This document shows, piece after piece, positions 1 through 9,443 of a DNA stretch of 64,000 bases. The notes beneath the pieces are model-generated. The model was not told the origin of the DNA, ran no database searches, and saw nothing but the letters and a program-made list of their open reading frames with translations. Positions within the stretch are counted from its first letter, which is position 1, and every line of letters starts with the position of its first letter. Both the position numbers and the translations under genes were made by a program. Source of the stretch: Mikania micrantha (Eukaryota; Streptophyta; Magnoliopsida; Asterales; Asteraceae); assembly GCA_009363875.1 (NCBI GenBank), contig CM018682.1:55078031-55142030 (forward strand), read 5' to 3'.

Positions 1-870
1 ATTCGGTCTACATTCTGAGGAGGAGCTGAAACGTAAGATAGACTAAAAGGTCAGCGGCAGCGAGTCTTCAGCAGAAGACATTCAGAAAAGGAAAGAGGAA
101 TGGAAAGCGTATTGGGAAGTTCTGAAGTAGGATAGTGTTTCATAGATGCCAAATCCATACACCAAAGTATACAAGACCAAGGGATACCTATCCGGCGGTC
201 AGATTCTAAGTTAGGCTACTTTCACGATTTTCACTGCTATGTAGTTATGAGAGAGCGTGGGATCCAGTACTTCAAACATCCCCACGACTTCAAGACGTTG
301 CCCGGATTCGAGGTAAATCAACTTGCACGTCTGAATATGCTTTATAGTGAAGACTCAGGGATGTTGTCTTGGTTTTCAAGACAGATCCAGTACGAGTACC
401 GAAATAGATGGGTCAACTTCAATCCTCAGTAACCGGAGATATACTATCAACTGGAGATTAACACAGATACCCGAAGACATAAAGTTATCCTGAAGTGGCT
501 GCCTCCGAAAGTCATGAAGAAGATTCCATTAAGGAAGATGCCTCAAGACTTTTTGGACAGTTTCAGATGGTGGTACTATGATGGGAGAACTGTTGAGGCG
601 GTGATTGTTTTGTGCAAAGACAACACATGAGATACTGTACGTATTTTTGATCCCATTTGGTTGACCAATCTGTCACACAAAGATGTGAAAGCCTGTGCAG
701 ATGTCAGATTTTCTTTGAAGTTGCAGATATGGAGCAGGCTTTACAGTTCATGAGAGTTATACGGATTTGCATTGCATTTGGAATTCATGCAGGCACTGAC
801 TGGAAGGCCATCTCAGACAAGTATTTCAAGAAAGATGTTGATAAATAGGAATTAGGTCCAAGGGGGAGTT
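1..870 (+). pseudogene. Cop-B ORF2 C-terminal fragment (copia extra ORF)
   Basis: This is the decayed plus-strand copy of the C-terminal part of the Cop-A second ORF (minus strand, 2775-3620). The two can be followed side by side through blocks such as DFKTLPGFEVNQL, RQIQYEYR and KIPLRKMPQDFLDSFRWWYY. The reading frame is broken by several stops, including one near 43, two near 127-145, several before 247, one at 430 and one near 628. It also shifts frame after about 700. The N-terminal part lies left of the window. It ends just before a polypurine tract and an LTR, so it is the last ORF of a copia element. The function of this domain is unknown. It cannot encode an intact protein. Confidence 0.85.
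855..870 (+). promoter_or_regulatory. Polypurine tract of Cop-B
   Basis: The purine run CCAAGGGGGAGTT lies directly before the LTR start TGTTGATGCA at 871. The same run, on the other strand, precedes the Cop-A 3' LTR. It is the expected plus-strand primer for reverse transcription and shows that the LTR to its right is a 3' LTR. Confidence 0.8.
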
Positions 871-1469
871 TGTTGATGCATGTAATGTCCCTAGTTCAAT
901 ATTTTGTATGTCTTGGATTATGTAAAGTTCATATTATTAATGAAATAGACTTCTGAGTATTGTTCATATATGTTTAATTGAGTTTATTATGTTTATATAT
1001 GTTTGACTTTGACTTTGACTATCTTGCAGACCCATTCGTGCGAATGATACCTAAGAATGAGTTCATTCGGACGAATGAACGCCTAGCGAATGACTCAGGC
1101 GAACGAATGAGTCATCCGCATGACTCATTCGGTTGACTAAGCTCATTCGGCTGAGCCATTTGCCGAATGGGTGTTTCGCACTACTCCTTCGGCCGAATGA
1201 GTACAACTTATATGTAGGGCTGAAAACAGAATGTTTTATAACTTTCCGAGCCTCCTCTCTCCCTAAGCACTCCTCCGTCATATCAACTTCGATTCTCACC
1301 CCGTGGTGTTTGGTTTCGATCAAAACGTTGACTCCACATCGTCGGATTGCCACGTGGACTGTTGGTTTCGATTGGAAAACCCTTGAATAGGATTCCGCAC
1401 TATTCAAGGGCCTGTCGATCAGATCTCTCAAGGAACCGAGTTGTTTCCGAGGGTTTCTCAGGTCCTACA
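871..1469 (+). repeat. 3' LTR of Cop-B (copia)
   Basis: About 599 bp, beginning TGTTGATGCA and ending GGTCCTACA. It is the inverted counterpart of the two Cop-A LTRs (2116-2744 and 15153-15737) and carries the same array of CGAATGA motifs. Near-perfect palindromes include CATTCGTGCGAATG near 1033 and TTCATTCGGACGAATGAA near 1061. A TATATG sequence near 1209-1215 sits where Cop-A has its TATA box. No primer-binding site follows 1469, which fits a 3' LTR. The matching 5' LTR would lie outside the window. Confidence 0.85.
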
Positions 1470-1861
1470 TTTCTATCTGTTCTTTTCTATATTTTTAAGC
1501 AAGAAAACTAAACAACGAAAATAACTTTGGGCAAAACTATAGAGGGAGCTAAAACCAAAGCTTTGACTAAGTGTCTAAAGCTTTGTTCCTGGTGAAACAA
1601 CTTCTCCTCGAGGTTTCTGTACTTCAACAGTTTGTAATAGAGCCTTGTCCTTAGTCTTGGTTTAACCGTCAAGACTAAAACTCAAAGCTCTCACTGATAT
1701 CGTGTTGTTTTAGTTTTCTGCATTCTATTTTTTCTGTCTTTTGTTTTTCTTCAAATCTGTAGGAGTTTGGTTTTCGAACTAAATTGTGTTCAAAAATCAT
1801 TCTAACAAATCACTTTGAGAACTCATCACTTGTTGATTTACTCATAACTATTTGTGAACCA
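1470..1861 (+). repeat. Cop-C leader with possible LTR remnant
   Basis: No coding content is seen. At 1632-1644 the sequence TTGTAATAGAGCC matches the tRNA-iMet primer-site consensus TGGTATCAGAGCC at 10 of 13 positions. It follows a CA end (ACTTCAACA, 1621-1629). I infer that 1470-1629 is the end of the Cop-C 5' LTR, cut by Cop-B, and that 1646-1861 is the untranslated leader before gag. The primer-site match is imperfect, so this is tentative. Confidence 0.4.
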
Positions 1862-2115
1862 ATGGCAGAGAAATTCACCCTAGACCCTCATAACACCGAT
1901 TCTGCCACAAAGCCACAAATCTTGGTTAGGCACCAATATAACATTTGGCAGAGGCGGATGTTACACTTCCTGTCCAATAATGATACATGATGTTGGAAGT
2001 CTGCCAAGTTCGTACCGCATGAACCAACGCTCCTGGACACGGAGACTGGAGACAATGTCCCGAAAGATCCTCGGAATTATACCGAAGAAGATTACCAGAA
2101 GTTGGAGCTTGATGC
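1862..2115 (+). pseudogene. Cop-C gag, N-terminal part (copia)
   Basis: The frame starts at ATG 1862 and reads MAEKFTLDPHNTD, then a WQRRMLHFL block like the start of copia capsid proteins. A TGA at 1988-1990 stops it. The same frame then runs open to 2115 (block TEEDYQKLELDA). The frame continues exactly at 15743 once Cop-A and one copy of the GATGC duplication are removed. This is therefore the left half of a gag gene split by a transposon. Gag would form the virus-like particle of the element in the cytoplasm. The stop and the insertion make it non-functional. Confidence 0.75.
2111..2115. repeat. Target site duplication GATGC, left copy
   Basis: GATGC directly precedes the TG of the Cop-A left LTR and matches the five bases after its right LTR at 15738-15742. 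Confidence 0.9.
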
Positions 2116-2744
2116 TGTAGGACCTTTGAAACCCAAGGAATCAACTCGATTCCTATGGAGATCTGCTCAACAGCCACTGGAATAGTGCGGAATCCTATTC
2201 CAGGGTTTTCCAATAGAAAACACCAAGCCCCGTGGCAATCTGACGATGAGGAGTGAACGTTTTGATAGAAATCGAACACCACGGGGTGAGAATCAAAGTT
2301 GGACAGCAAGATTCGGCTCAAAACCCTAAGGGTATGACAGAGGAGTGCATAGGGGTGAGAGGGAGCTCAGAGAGTTAACGAAAAAAATGTTGTTTGCAGC
2401 TATATATATAAGTTGTACTCATTCGGGCGAATGAGTGGTGCGAATCACTCATTTGGCGAATGGCTCAGCCGAATGAGCTGGTCAACCGAATGAGTCATGC
2501 GGATAACTCATTCATTCACCCCAGTCATTCGCTAGGCATTCATTCGCCCGAATGAACTCATTCTTAGGGTCATTCGCTCAAATGGGTCTGTATGATAGTC
2601 AAAGTCAAAGTCAAACATATATAAACATTATAAACTCAAATAAACATATACAAACAATATAGTAAGACTGATTTCATTACTAATATCAACTTTATACATC
2701 AAATCATACAAAATGTTGAACTAGGGACATCTTATACACTAATA
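2116..2744 (-). repeat. 3' LTR of Cop-A
   Basis: 629 bp, a direct repeat of 15153-15737. On the plus strand it begins TGTAGGACC; the other end reads ACTAATA where the partner has ACTAACA, so the terminal TG of the element strand has mutated to TA. It keeps 37 bp (about 2239-2275) missing from the 5' LTR. A TATATATATA run at 2400-2410 corresponds to the TATA box. Palindromic CATTCGNNCGAATG motifs lie at 2416-2590. Confidence 0.9.
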
Positions 2745-2746
2745 TA

Positions 2747-2758
2747 CTCCCCCTTGGA
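2747..2758 (-). promoter_or_regulatory. Polypurine tract of Cop-A
   Basis: On the minus strand TCCAAGGGGGAG lies immediately before the 3' LTR. It has the same core as the Cop-B tract. Confidence 0.8.
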
Positions 2759-2774
2759 CCTAGTTCTTCATTTG

Positions 2775-3779
2775 TCAGGATCTTTCTTGAAATACTTGTC
2801 TGATATAGCTTTCCAGTCTGTGCCTGCATGAATTCCAAAAACAATGCAAATCCGGATAACTCATGAATTGTAGAGCCTGCTCCATGTCTGCAACTTCGAA
2901 GAATATTTGACATCTGCACAATGCTTTCACATCGTTGTGTGACAGATTTGTCAGCCACATGAGATCAAATATGCGCACAGTATCCCATTTGTTGTCTTTG
3001 CATAACAGAATTACTGCCTCTGCAGTTCTCCCATCATAATACCACCATCGGAAACTGTCCAAGAAGTCCTGAGGCATTTTCCGTAATGGAATCTTCCTCA
3101 TGACTTTTGGAGGCAGCCACTTCAGGATGACTTTGTGTCTGCGGGTATCTGCATTGATCTCTGGTTGATAATATCTTTCTGGTTCCTGAGGATTGAAATT
3201 AATCCATCTCTTTCGGTACTCATACTGAATCTGTCTTGAGAACCAAGCTGACATCCCCGAATCTTCACTATAAAGCATCTTCAAACGTGTGAGTTGATTT
3301 ACTTCAAATCCTGGCAACGTCTTGAAGTCATCGGGGTACCAGAAGTACTGTATTCCTCTCTCCCTCCTGACTGCATAGCAGTTTAAGTCATGAAAATATG
3401 CCCAGCTTAGAATTCGACCTTTGGAGCTGTATCCCTTGGTCCTGTATACTTTAGTGTGTGAAGCTGGCATTGGAGCAACGCTTTCCTTCTTCAAAACTTT
3501 CCAATAACCTTCCCATTCCTTTTTTCTTTTCCGAATGTCTTCTGCTGAAGACTCACTACCGCTGATCTTTTCGTCAATCTTCCTGTTCAGTTCCTCCTCA
3601 GTGTGTTGACTAAAAAGATCAGTGAAGGTAGGCAGTTCATCCTCAGCTGAAGTATACGTGATGCCCTCTTGCTCAGTGATATCCATCAAAATAACTTCAA
3701 CGATTTCATCAAAGGCTTCAGGAGAAGGAATAGCAGTGGCAGGAATAGCAGAGGCAGGAATTTTAGCTTCATCCAGCAC
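2775..3779 (-). CDS. Cop-A ORF2, C-terminal domain (unknown function)
   Basis: An open stretch of 334 codons on the minus strand ends at TGA 2775-2777, a few bases before the polypurine tract. It starts in an Ala/Ile/Pro-rich linker and an acidic stretch. From about residue 120 it becomes a compact domain rich in Trp, Tyr and Phe, with the blocks GIQYFWYPDDFKTLPGFEV, FSRQIQYEYRKRWINFNPQ and DSFRWWYYDGRTAEAVILL. I do not recognise it as a known enzyme. It is most likely the C-terminus of one long protein starting at 6376, from which it is separated by stops and frameshifts. Its position after RNase H is that of the env-like ORF of some plant copia elements, but I see no signal peptide or membrane span. 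The domain is also present in Cop-B, so it belongs to the family rather than being a one-off capture. Confidence 0.6.
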   Translation of the reverse strand: MLDEAKIPASAIPATAIPSPEAFDEIVEVILMDITEQEGITYTSAEDELPTFTDLFSQHTEEELNRKIDEKISGSESSAEDIRKRKKEWEGYWKVLKKESVAPMPASHTKVYRTKGYSSKGRILSWAYFHDLNCYAVRRERGIQYFWYPDDFKTLPGFEVNQLTRLKMLYSEDSGMSAWFSRQIQYEYRKRWINFNPQEPERYYQPEINADTRRHKVILKWLPPKVMRKIPLRKMPQDFLDSFRWWYYDGRTAEAVILLCKDNKWDTVRIFDLMWLTNLSHNDVKALCRCQIFFEVADMEQALQFMSYPDLHCFWNSCRHRLESYIRQVFQERS

Positions 3780-5469
3780 TACCTCATCAAGATTTAACCT
3801 GAACAGCTCAGCAATCTGTTCCTTTGTGACGTAATGTATAATCTTACCTTCCTACTTATCATAGCTAAAAGAATGTTGAATGATGCCCTGAGCGTCCAGA
3901 ATCATAGTCAGCTTTTTGTCCAAAATTTATCTCACTGGCATCGCTTCAACCTCTTCTGTAGCTTTAGGCTCTTCAGTTTTAGGAGGAAGAGGCTTGGCAC
4001 CTTTATCATGCCTTGTCTTTGTCCCGATTTCAGTGGGAGGGGACTGCTGCCCTGATGCACTAGATGAACTGGCAGACCCACTTCCGGCACTGTCATCATC
4101 ATCATCTGAATCATCATCTTTGTCAGTATCCTCGTAATCAACCTTCTCCTCATCACATTCGTCTTATTCTTCTTCGTCTTCTTCTTCTTCATCTTTATCT
4201 GAATCATTGGAGGCAGGCTTAGAGGCCTCCAGCCTAGGAGTAGCATCTTTAAGGCTTTCAACTTGCTCAACTAATAGCAAGTTTTCGACCTCAAGAGCTA
4301 AGATCCTATCACTGAATCCCGAGGCCGTCAATACCAATTGGTTATGCTTATCAACATACTTGAGCAATCGCTTCTCCTGCTCAGCAGATCGAGCCCTCAA
4401 ATCTGCCCGTTGGTCGGCATCCTGTAGTAAAAGAGCATCTTGCTCACTGACCCTCTGTGTTAGTTGGGCAATAGCTTCATCCTACTAATGGTTCCTCTCC
4501 ATCAGCCTAAGAACCAAAATGTTCAGTGTGCTGAGCTGTTCAACAACTGAAACAGTAGGTACATATAGATCAGCTCGAGTGGTGGATGGATCAGAGGAAG
4601 TTGTATTAAATAAAGCGGTAGGAGCACCAGAGGAGGTCAAAGGGGCAATAGTGACTCGTGTGGGAGTTGCTCTTGACCTGGTCAATGAAGAAGTCGAAAT
4701 TTTTGCAGCTGATATAACAGTGGTTGCTGCAACAGACACCGACTCTGACCATCTTTGTAGGACAAAGCGTATCCTTCTTCTCTTTGCAGGAGGGAATGAT
4801 GTGGACTGGAAAGCAGAAGTAGCAGTAACAGATGTAACAATTGAGGTATGTGGAGGAGGAGAAAAATCAAACTCAGGGACAAAAGATGGATCCTTGATCT
4901 CCTCCCTCTCCTGCTCTGTCACACTGGGCCTCTACCTCTTCTTCACTAGCCTCGTCCCCACCATAATGTTCTCAAACTCATCATCTGGCTTATCAGAATC
5001 TGAGCTGTCAGAGCCTTCTTCATCATCATCTTCACCACTAGCTGATATAACAGTGGTTGCTGCAACAGACACCGACTCTGACCGTCTTTGTAAGACAAAA
5101 CGTATCCTTCTTCTCTTTGCAGGAGGGAATGATGTGGACTGGAAAGCAGAAGTAGCAGTAACAGATGTAACAATTGAAGTATGTGGAGGAGGAGAAAAAT
5201 CAAAATCAGGGACAAAAGATGGATCCCTGATCTCCTCCCTCTCATGCTCTATCACACTGGGCCTCTTCCTCTTCTTCACTAGCCTCGTCCCCACCATAAC
5301 GTTCTCAAACTCATCATCTGGCTTATCAGAATCTGAGCTGTCAGAGCCTTCTTCATCATCATCTTCACCACTAGCCTCACCTGATTCATCTGAATCATCT
5401 CTCTCCTTAGCTGAAGTGGTACCACCCATCTCTAATGGGCTGGAAACGGTGGCCTAAGTTGTAGTCATG
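3780..5469 (-). pseudogene. Cop-A ORF2, acidic and coiled-coil middle region
   Basis: This minus-strand region joins the two conserved parts of ORF2. Three kinds of sequence can be seen. From 5469 to about 4700 there are acidic Asp/Glu/Ser runs alternating with a basic PPAKRRRIRFVLQR patch that looks like a nuclear localisation signal; this unit occurs twice. At about 4490-4215 a heptad-like stretch (LALEVENLLLVEQVESLK) suggests a coiled coil. At about 4200-4080 there is a long Asp/Glu/Ser run. Single stops at about 5460, 4930, 4485, 4170 and 3930 and a frame change near 5470 break it. An ATG at 5469 could start a separate third ORF, but a frameshift in one long ORF seems more likely. Confidence 0.6.
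4708..5373 (-). repeat. 333-bp in-frame tandem duplication inside ORF2
   Basis: The sequence from about 4708 to 5040 is repeated at about 5041-5373 with an offset of exactly 333 bp, or 111 codons. I count about ten differences between the copies (roughly 3%). The duplication doubles the acidic run plus the basic KRRRIRF patch and keeps the reading frame. Confidence 0.9.
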
Positions 5470-6376
5470 AAATCAAAATAAGTAAAGCACCCACATCTAC
5501 ATCATCTTCACCATCATCTCCATCATCACCATCTGGCACTATGATATCCTCTAAATCTGAATAACAATCATCATGTCTCCATTTCCTCCTAGCGGGTGCA
5601 ATGTAATTAGGGTTGAGGAGACGGCCAAATAGAGTACGAACGGGAGGCTTCGTCTCCTTTCCTCTATATGATAAAAGTCTGTTAAGAGTGATGTCATTCA
5701 TGTGCCGTAATCGGATAATGTCAGAACTGGCTTTCGGTAGATCAGGCACTTGTGCATCAAATATCTGCTGAAGAAATCTTGGGTACATGAGGAACTTCTT
5801 GTCACCCTTGAGATAGACATTTTCATTCAAATGTGTGAATACCATCTCCGAGAAGTTGAGTGGTATATTCAGCACCAAAGCCACAAGCGCACCCTGTAAT
5901 GTCTCTATGAGTTCATCAAATTCCCCGCGTCTAGAACCCAAGTAGTGAATGAGAACGTGAACCAAGTACTTGAACTGCGGGGAGAGAAAAGCTTTGCTCA
6001 GGACTCCGACTTCTAAGTCACCATCATACTTGCATCGCATAAAGCATCCTCGAACAAGATAGCGATCAAGTAGAAAGGGATGATCAGGTGCATCCTGGAA
6101 TCCACATACCCTCCGAATGTGCTCAGCATAAACTATAACGTCATGTCCTCGCACCTTACCTCTGATCACTGGAGGCTCGACCTCACAATCTATGTATGCA
6201 GATCTCCAGAAATCCCGCTGATGCGACAAATCGGGATCATAGACAGTAGATATGGCAGTGAAGATCCTAGAACGCAAGAGAAATGCAATAATCTCTGTAA
6301 AATGCCTGGCGTTCTTGGTGGCAAGATCTAGATGAGCACAAATATTGTTCTTCGTTACAGCTTTGTAGTCTGCCAT
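5465..6376 (-). CDS. Cop-A ORF2, N-terminal conserved domain
   Basis: About 300 codons read from ATG 6376 (MADYKAVTKNN). An upstream in-frame ATG at 6400 exists, but 6376 is preferred because it lies one base after a strong splice acceptor. The domain contains FTEIIAFLLRS, ALVALVLNIPLNFSEMVF and KFLMYPRFLQQIFDAQ. I recognise it as the protein often found after pol in long copia elements of Asteraceae, annotated there only as hypothetical or retrotransposon-associated. It has no catalytic motif I can name. It ends in an acidic run (DDGDDGEDDVD), after which the frame is lost. It probably served the element rather than the host. Its function is unknown. Confidence 0.65.
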   Translation of the reverse strand: MADYKAVTKNNICAHLDLATKNARHFTEIIAFLLRSRIFTAISTVYDPDLSHQRDFWRSAYIDCEVEPPVIRGKVRGHDVIVYAEHIRRVCGFQDAPDHPFLLDRYLVRGCFMRCKYDGDLEVGVLSKAFLSPQFKYLVHVLIHYLGSRRGEFDELIETLQGALVALVLNIPLNFSEMVFTHLNENVYLKGDKKFLMYPRFLQQIFDAQVPDLPKASSDIIRLRHMNDITLNRLLSYRGKETKPPVRTLFGRLLNPNYIAPARRKWRHDDCYSDLEDIIVPDGDDGDDGEDDVDVGALLILIS

Positions 6377-6377
6377 A

Positions 6378-6398
6378 CTGAAAAACAAGAGAATTAAC
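6378..6398 (-). promoter_or_regulatory. Putative 3' splice site before ORF2
   Basis: On the minus strand the run TTCTCTTGTTTTTCAG ends one base before ATG 6376, with a TTAAT just upstream as a possible branch region. This matches the plant acceptor consensus (pyrimidine-rich tract then CAG). It suggests that ORF2 was translated from a spliced subgenomic RNA. No donor has been identified. Confidence 0.55.
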
Positions 6399-6464
6399 AT
6401 GCCAGTTCAATTCAGTTAAACAGTTGAGTAAAATCAAAAAGTTAACACAAGTATGCAACTTGTG

Positions 6465-6715
6465 CGAATGAAAAAACATTGTCCGAATGAGACTCAGCGA
6501 ATGAGTCCAATGACCGAATGGGTCATGTCATCCGAATGACAGGCGAATGAAATCATTCGGTTGACTCATTGACCAAAAGAAACATGTCATCCGAATGACC
6601 AACAAATGAGGACAATGGCAAAAAGAGACGCATTCGATCGAATGGCTTCATTCGGTCGCGACCCCTCATTCGGTCGACCCTGAAGTCCGAATGATCGTCA
6701 TTCGGTCGACCGAAG
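6465..6715 (-). repeat. CGAATGA array upstream of ORF2
   Basis: About fifteen copies or near copies of CCGAATGA / TCATTCGG in both orientations occur in 250 bp, for example GTCATTCGGTCGACCGAA near 6698. The array lies within the first 350 bp upstream of the ORF2 start. The same motif fills the LTR promoter region and the gag leader of this element. Confidence 0.8.
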
Positions 6716-7027
6716 GATTTCAAAAATCCAAGTTCCCAAAACAACAAATTAGACCATAAAATTGACACCAACAAGTTCCGATATATCCGATTAGTGTTTT
6801 AGAACAGGTTTTAGGTATTTTAAAGTTCATTTTGGATATCTATTAGTCTGTTGACTTTACGAGCCCTAAAACCCTATACTGAGGGCTGTTCTATGCAAAT
6901 CCATGGTCAAACTTTGAAAATCTTGGTTCCAATAGTACCTGTAACAACCACAAGAAGGAATACTATCAGTATGGTTGATTAAATGGTGAAGAATCAAAGA
7001 ACAGTTGAAAGATAATGAGTCGAGCGA

Positions 7028-7230
7028 AAGGGTACACACAGTAAGCTGAACGAATGAAGTTTGGGGGGAATGAGTTGGTTTGGGCAAAAAACCCCAATAT
7101 ATAGGAAGTCTCATTCGGCTGAGAGATCAACGAATGAGTTAGTTCGGATCAGAAAGATTCGGCCAAATGACTCGTTCGCATGATTGAATTCATTAGGTCA
7201 AATGAGTCTTTCGCCTGCGTCATTCGGATG
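7028..7230 (-). repeat. Second CGAATGA cluster in the 3' spacer
   Basis: A looser cluster of about ten CGAATGA, CATTCGG and related motifs (AACGAATGAG, TCATTCGGCTGA). The sequence between it and the first cluster (6720-7027) is AT-rich with no open frame of note. Confidence 0.65.
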
Positions 7231-8601
7231 AATTAAACTTAGCACTCAAAAACACAAATTAATTTCAATTTTGACATTTTGAACATTAAAAGAACATCAT
7301 TATGAAGATTAGTCTGTTTCGGTGAAGGATTCAAATATGATTGAACATCTGAACACACAAATGATCATCTAAAAACAAATTTGAAATTTAAAATCTTTTT
7401 GTATTTCTCTGAAATGAAAGACAACTGTACAACTAACAAATAAAACTAAAACAGTTAAGAAACACATATTTTTGTGAGCAGTCTTTTAAGAAAAATGACT
7501 CATACACCTAATCACATCAAATCAACATTAATGAATGTTACACTTCTGACACATTTATCTTATGATTTAATTACTGATATACTTGTCCACTTTAAACCTG
7601 ACAATACATCATTTCTAAACAAATTAATGATCACTCATATTTTCTGACTGAGTTACCCATTGTATTTAACCAATAAAGATCAAAACTAGTTCATAACTCA
7701 TCTCTGCATAACTTAATACTTAACATCATAAGTTCTATAAGGTTCCAATTTATTTTCTTTTTGTATTTTTCTTTTTATTTGTTTCTCAAGATCAACACGT
7801 TCTCATGGACGACTTCGGCTAGGTCTTTACAAAGCAATATGGCACGTATACAGAACTGTGTTGAGAAGATCAACTTGTTCTATCCAAATGGATGGCTTCC
7901 ACTTGGCTACAGCCCAGTAATATGGCACATGTATGGAATCGAACGTATTTTATTTTTGTATTTTTCTTAGCTTATCCTATCTGAATTGGCGACTTCAGCT
8001 AGGCTACAACCCAGCAATATGGCACGTGTACAGAATCAGATTTACTTTTATTTTCTTGTGATTCAATTATTCTCATCTGAATGGACGGCTTCAGCTTGGT
8101 CTTTACAAAGCAATATGGCACGTGTACAGACTTGAATTCATGAATCATTGGAAACCTCATTAGATCCTACAATAACAGGTGTACGCCTAATTTGAATTAA
8201 AAACTATTTATCACTTAACTAGTTTTCTAAAATAGATCCCACAATTCAGATTTTCTAAGCAATCACCAATAGTCTATACATTTTGTAAAGATGGCCTATC
8301 AGTACATCAAATCACACACCTCATGTGCTTTCGGTTTATGCATTAATGTTTTGCTTTTAAGACATGATAGGTTAACACATCACTTTCTCTTATCAGACTT
8401 TCTCATTTTTACAATTTTTCACATGTTTTTAGTTTTTCAAAATTTTCAAATGTTTTTGGTATTTCAAACTAAACTATGTTTTCTCTCCCTAATAACCTAA
8501 AACTGAAAATATTTTTGAGTTTTAGATTAAGTGAAAGAAAAATAACAGAAATACTAACAAGGAAAAGTAAAACAAAAGAAACTAACTAATAAAAGCAATG
8601 A
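7231..8601 (-). other. AT-rich spacer between RNase H and ORF2
   Basis: This non-coding part of Cop-A is very AT-rich on both strands and I find no convincing ORF. It holds four dispersed copies of a 50-bp unit at 7806-8131 (separate entry). Otherwise I see nothing in it. Such a long spacer between pol and a downstream ORF is where a promoter or splicing signals for ORF2 could sit. Confidence 0.6.
7806..8131. repeat. Four spaced 50-bp repeats with G-box cores
   Basis: Units start at about 7806, 7888, 7986 and 8081 and share GGCGACTTCAGCTAGG, then AGCAATATGGCACGTGTACA. They are separated by 30-45 bp of AT-rich DNA, giving a period of 82-98 bp. The third and fourth units contain the palindrome CACGTG (8023-8028, 8119-8124). 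In the first it is CACGTA and in the second CACATG. Confidence 0.85.
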
Positions 8602-9443
8602 TCATTTGTTTGATTCAAATGAAGGAATGACTTCATCCTTTTGAAAAACGCCATTAGCCGATAACAGATATAAAAATATGGGTTTATCAAAAGCTTTTGT
8701 GTAAAGATCGGCTTTCTGGTGATCGGTGTGAATTTTAACAACATCGATTAGTTTCTTTTCAAAACAATCACGTATAAAGTGATATTTTATGTCAATGTGT
8801 TTGGTTTTCGAGTGCTGGACTGGATTTTAGTGATAGCTATGGCGATAGTATTATCAGCAAAAATAGGAGTGTTAGAAAAATGTAACCCATAGTCCTTGAG
8901 TTGTTGATGTATCCAGATGATTTGTGAGCAGCAACTAGCAGCAGCAATATATTCAGCTTCACATGTTGAAGTAGACACCGACGTCTGCTTCTTGCACTGC
9001 CAGGTAACTAAATGGTTCCTAGAGAACTGAGATCCTGCAAATGTTGACTTGAAATTTCTTTTACATCCACCATAGTCTGAATCACTGTATGCAGTAAGCT
9101 CAAAGTTATCATCATTAGGATACCATAAGCCAAGATCCGGAGTACCCTTCAGATAACGCAAAATCCTCTTCACAGCAATCAGATGTGATACTCTTGGTTT
9201 GGACTGATAACGAGTACACAAGCAAGTAGAGAACATGATGTCTGGCCGTGAAGCGATGAGATACATGAGAGATCCAATCCTTCCTCAGTACAGTGTGGCA
9301 ACGATTAACTTCTCCTTTTCATCTGGTATAATCCCGTGATTAACAGCCAGTGGAGTACCAGCAGGTTTTGCATCCAAGATACTGAATCGGCTCAGAATGT
9401 CACCAATGTATTTGGTCTGATGAATGAAGATTCTTGCCTCAGA
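8602..9443 (-). pseudogene. Cop-A RT end and RNase H (copia)
   Basis: On the minus strand, from about 9266, the sequence reads MYLIASRPDIMFS and RYLKGTPDLGLWY, then the RNase H motifs AYSDSDYGGCK and STCEAEYIAAASCCSQIIW, which carry the acidic catalytic residues. Near 8820 a one-base shift moves the frame. The protein continues through KYHFIRDCFEKKLIDVVKI and ends at TGA 8602-8604. RNase H removes the RNA strand during reverse transcription. The stretch 9267-9443, which should link it to RT, is disrupted by stops. Confidence 0.85.

Noticed and set aside
871..1469. Reading the Cop-B LTR as the 5' LTR of Cop-C
   Set aside because: A polypurine tract lies directly before it and no primer-binding site directly after it, so it is a 3' LTR.
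4519..5457. 312-codon open frame on the plus strand
   Set aside because: It is the antisense shadow of the Ser/Asp-rich ORF2 region of Cop-A, and its length comes from the 333-bp duplication.
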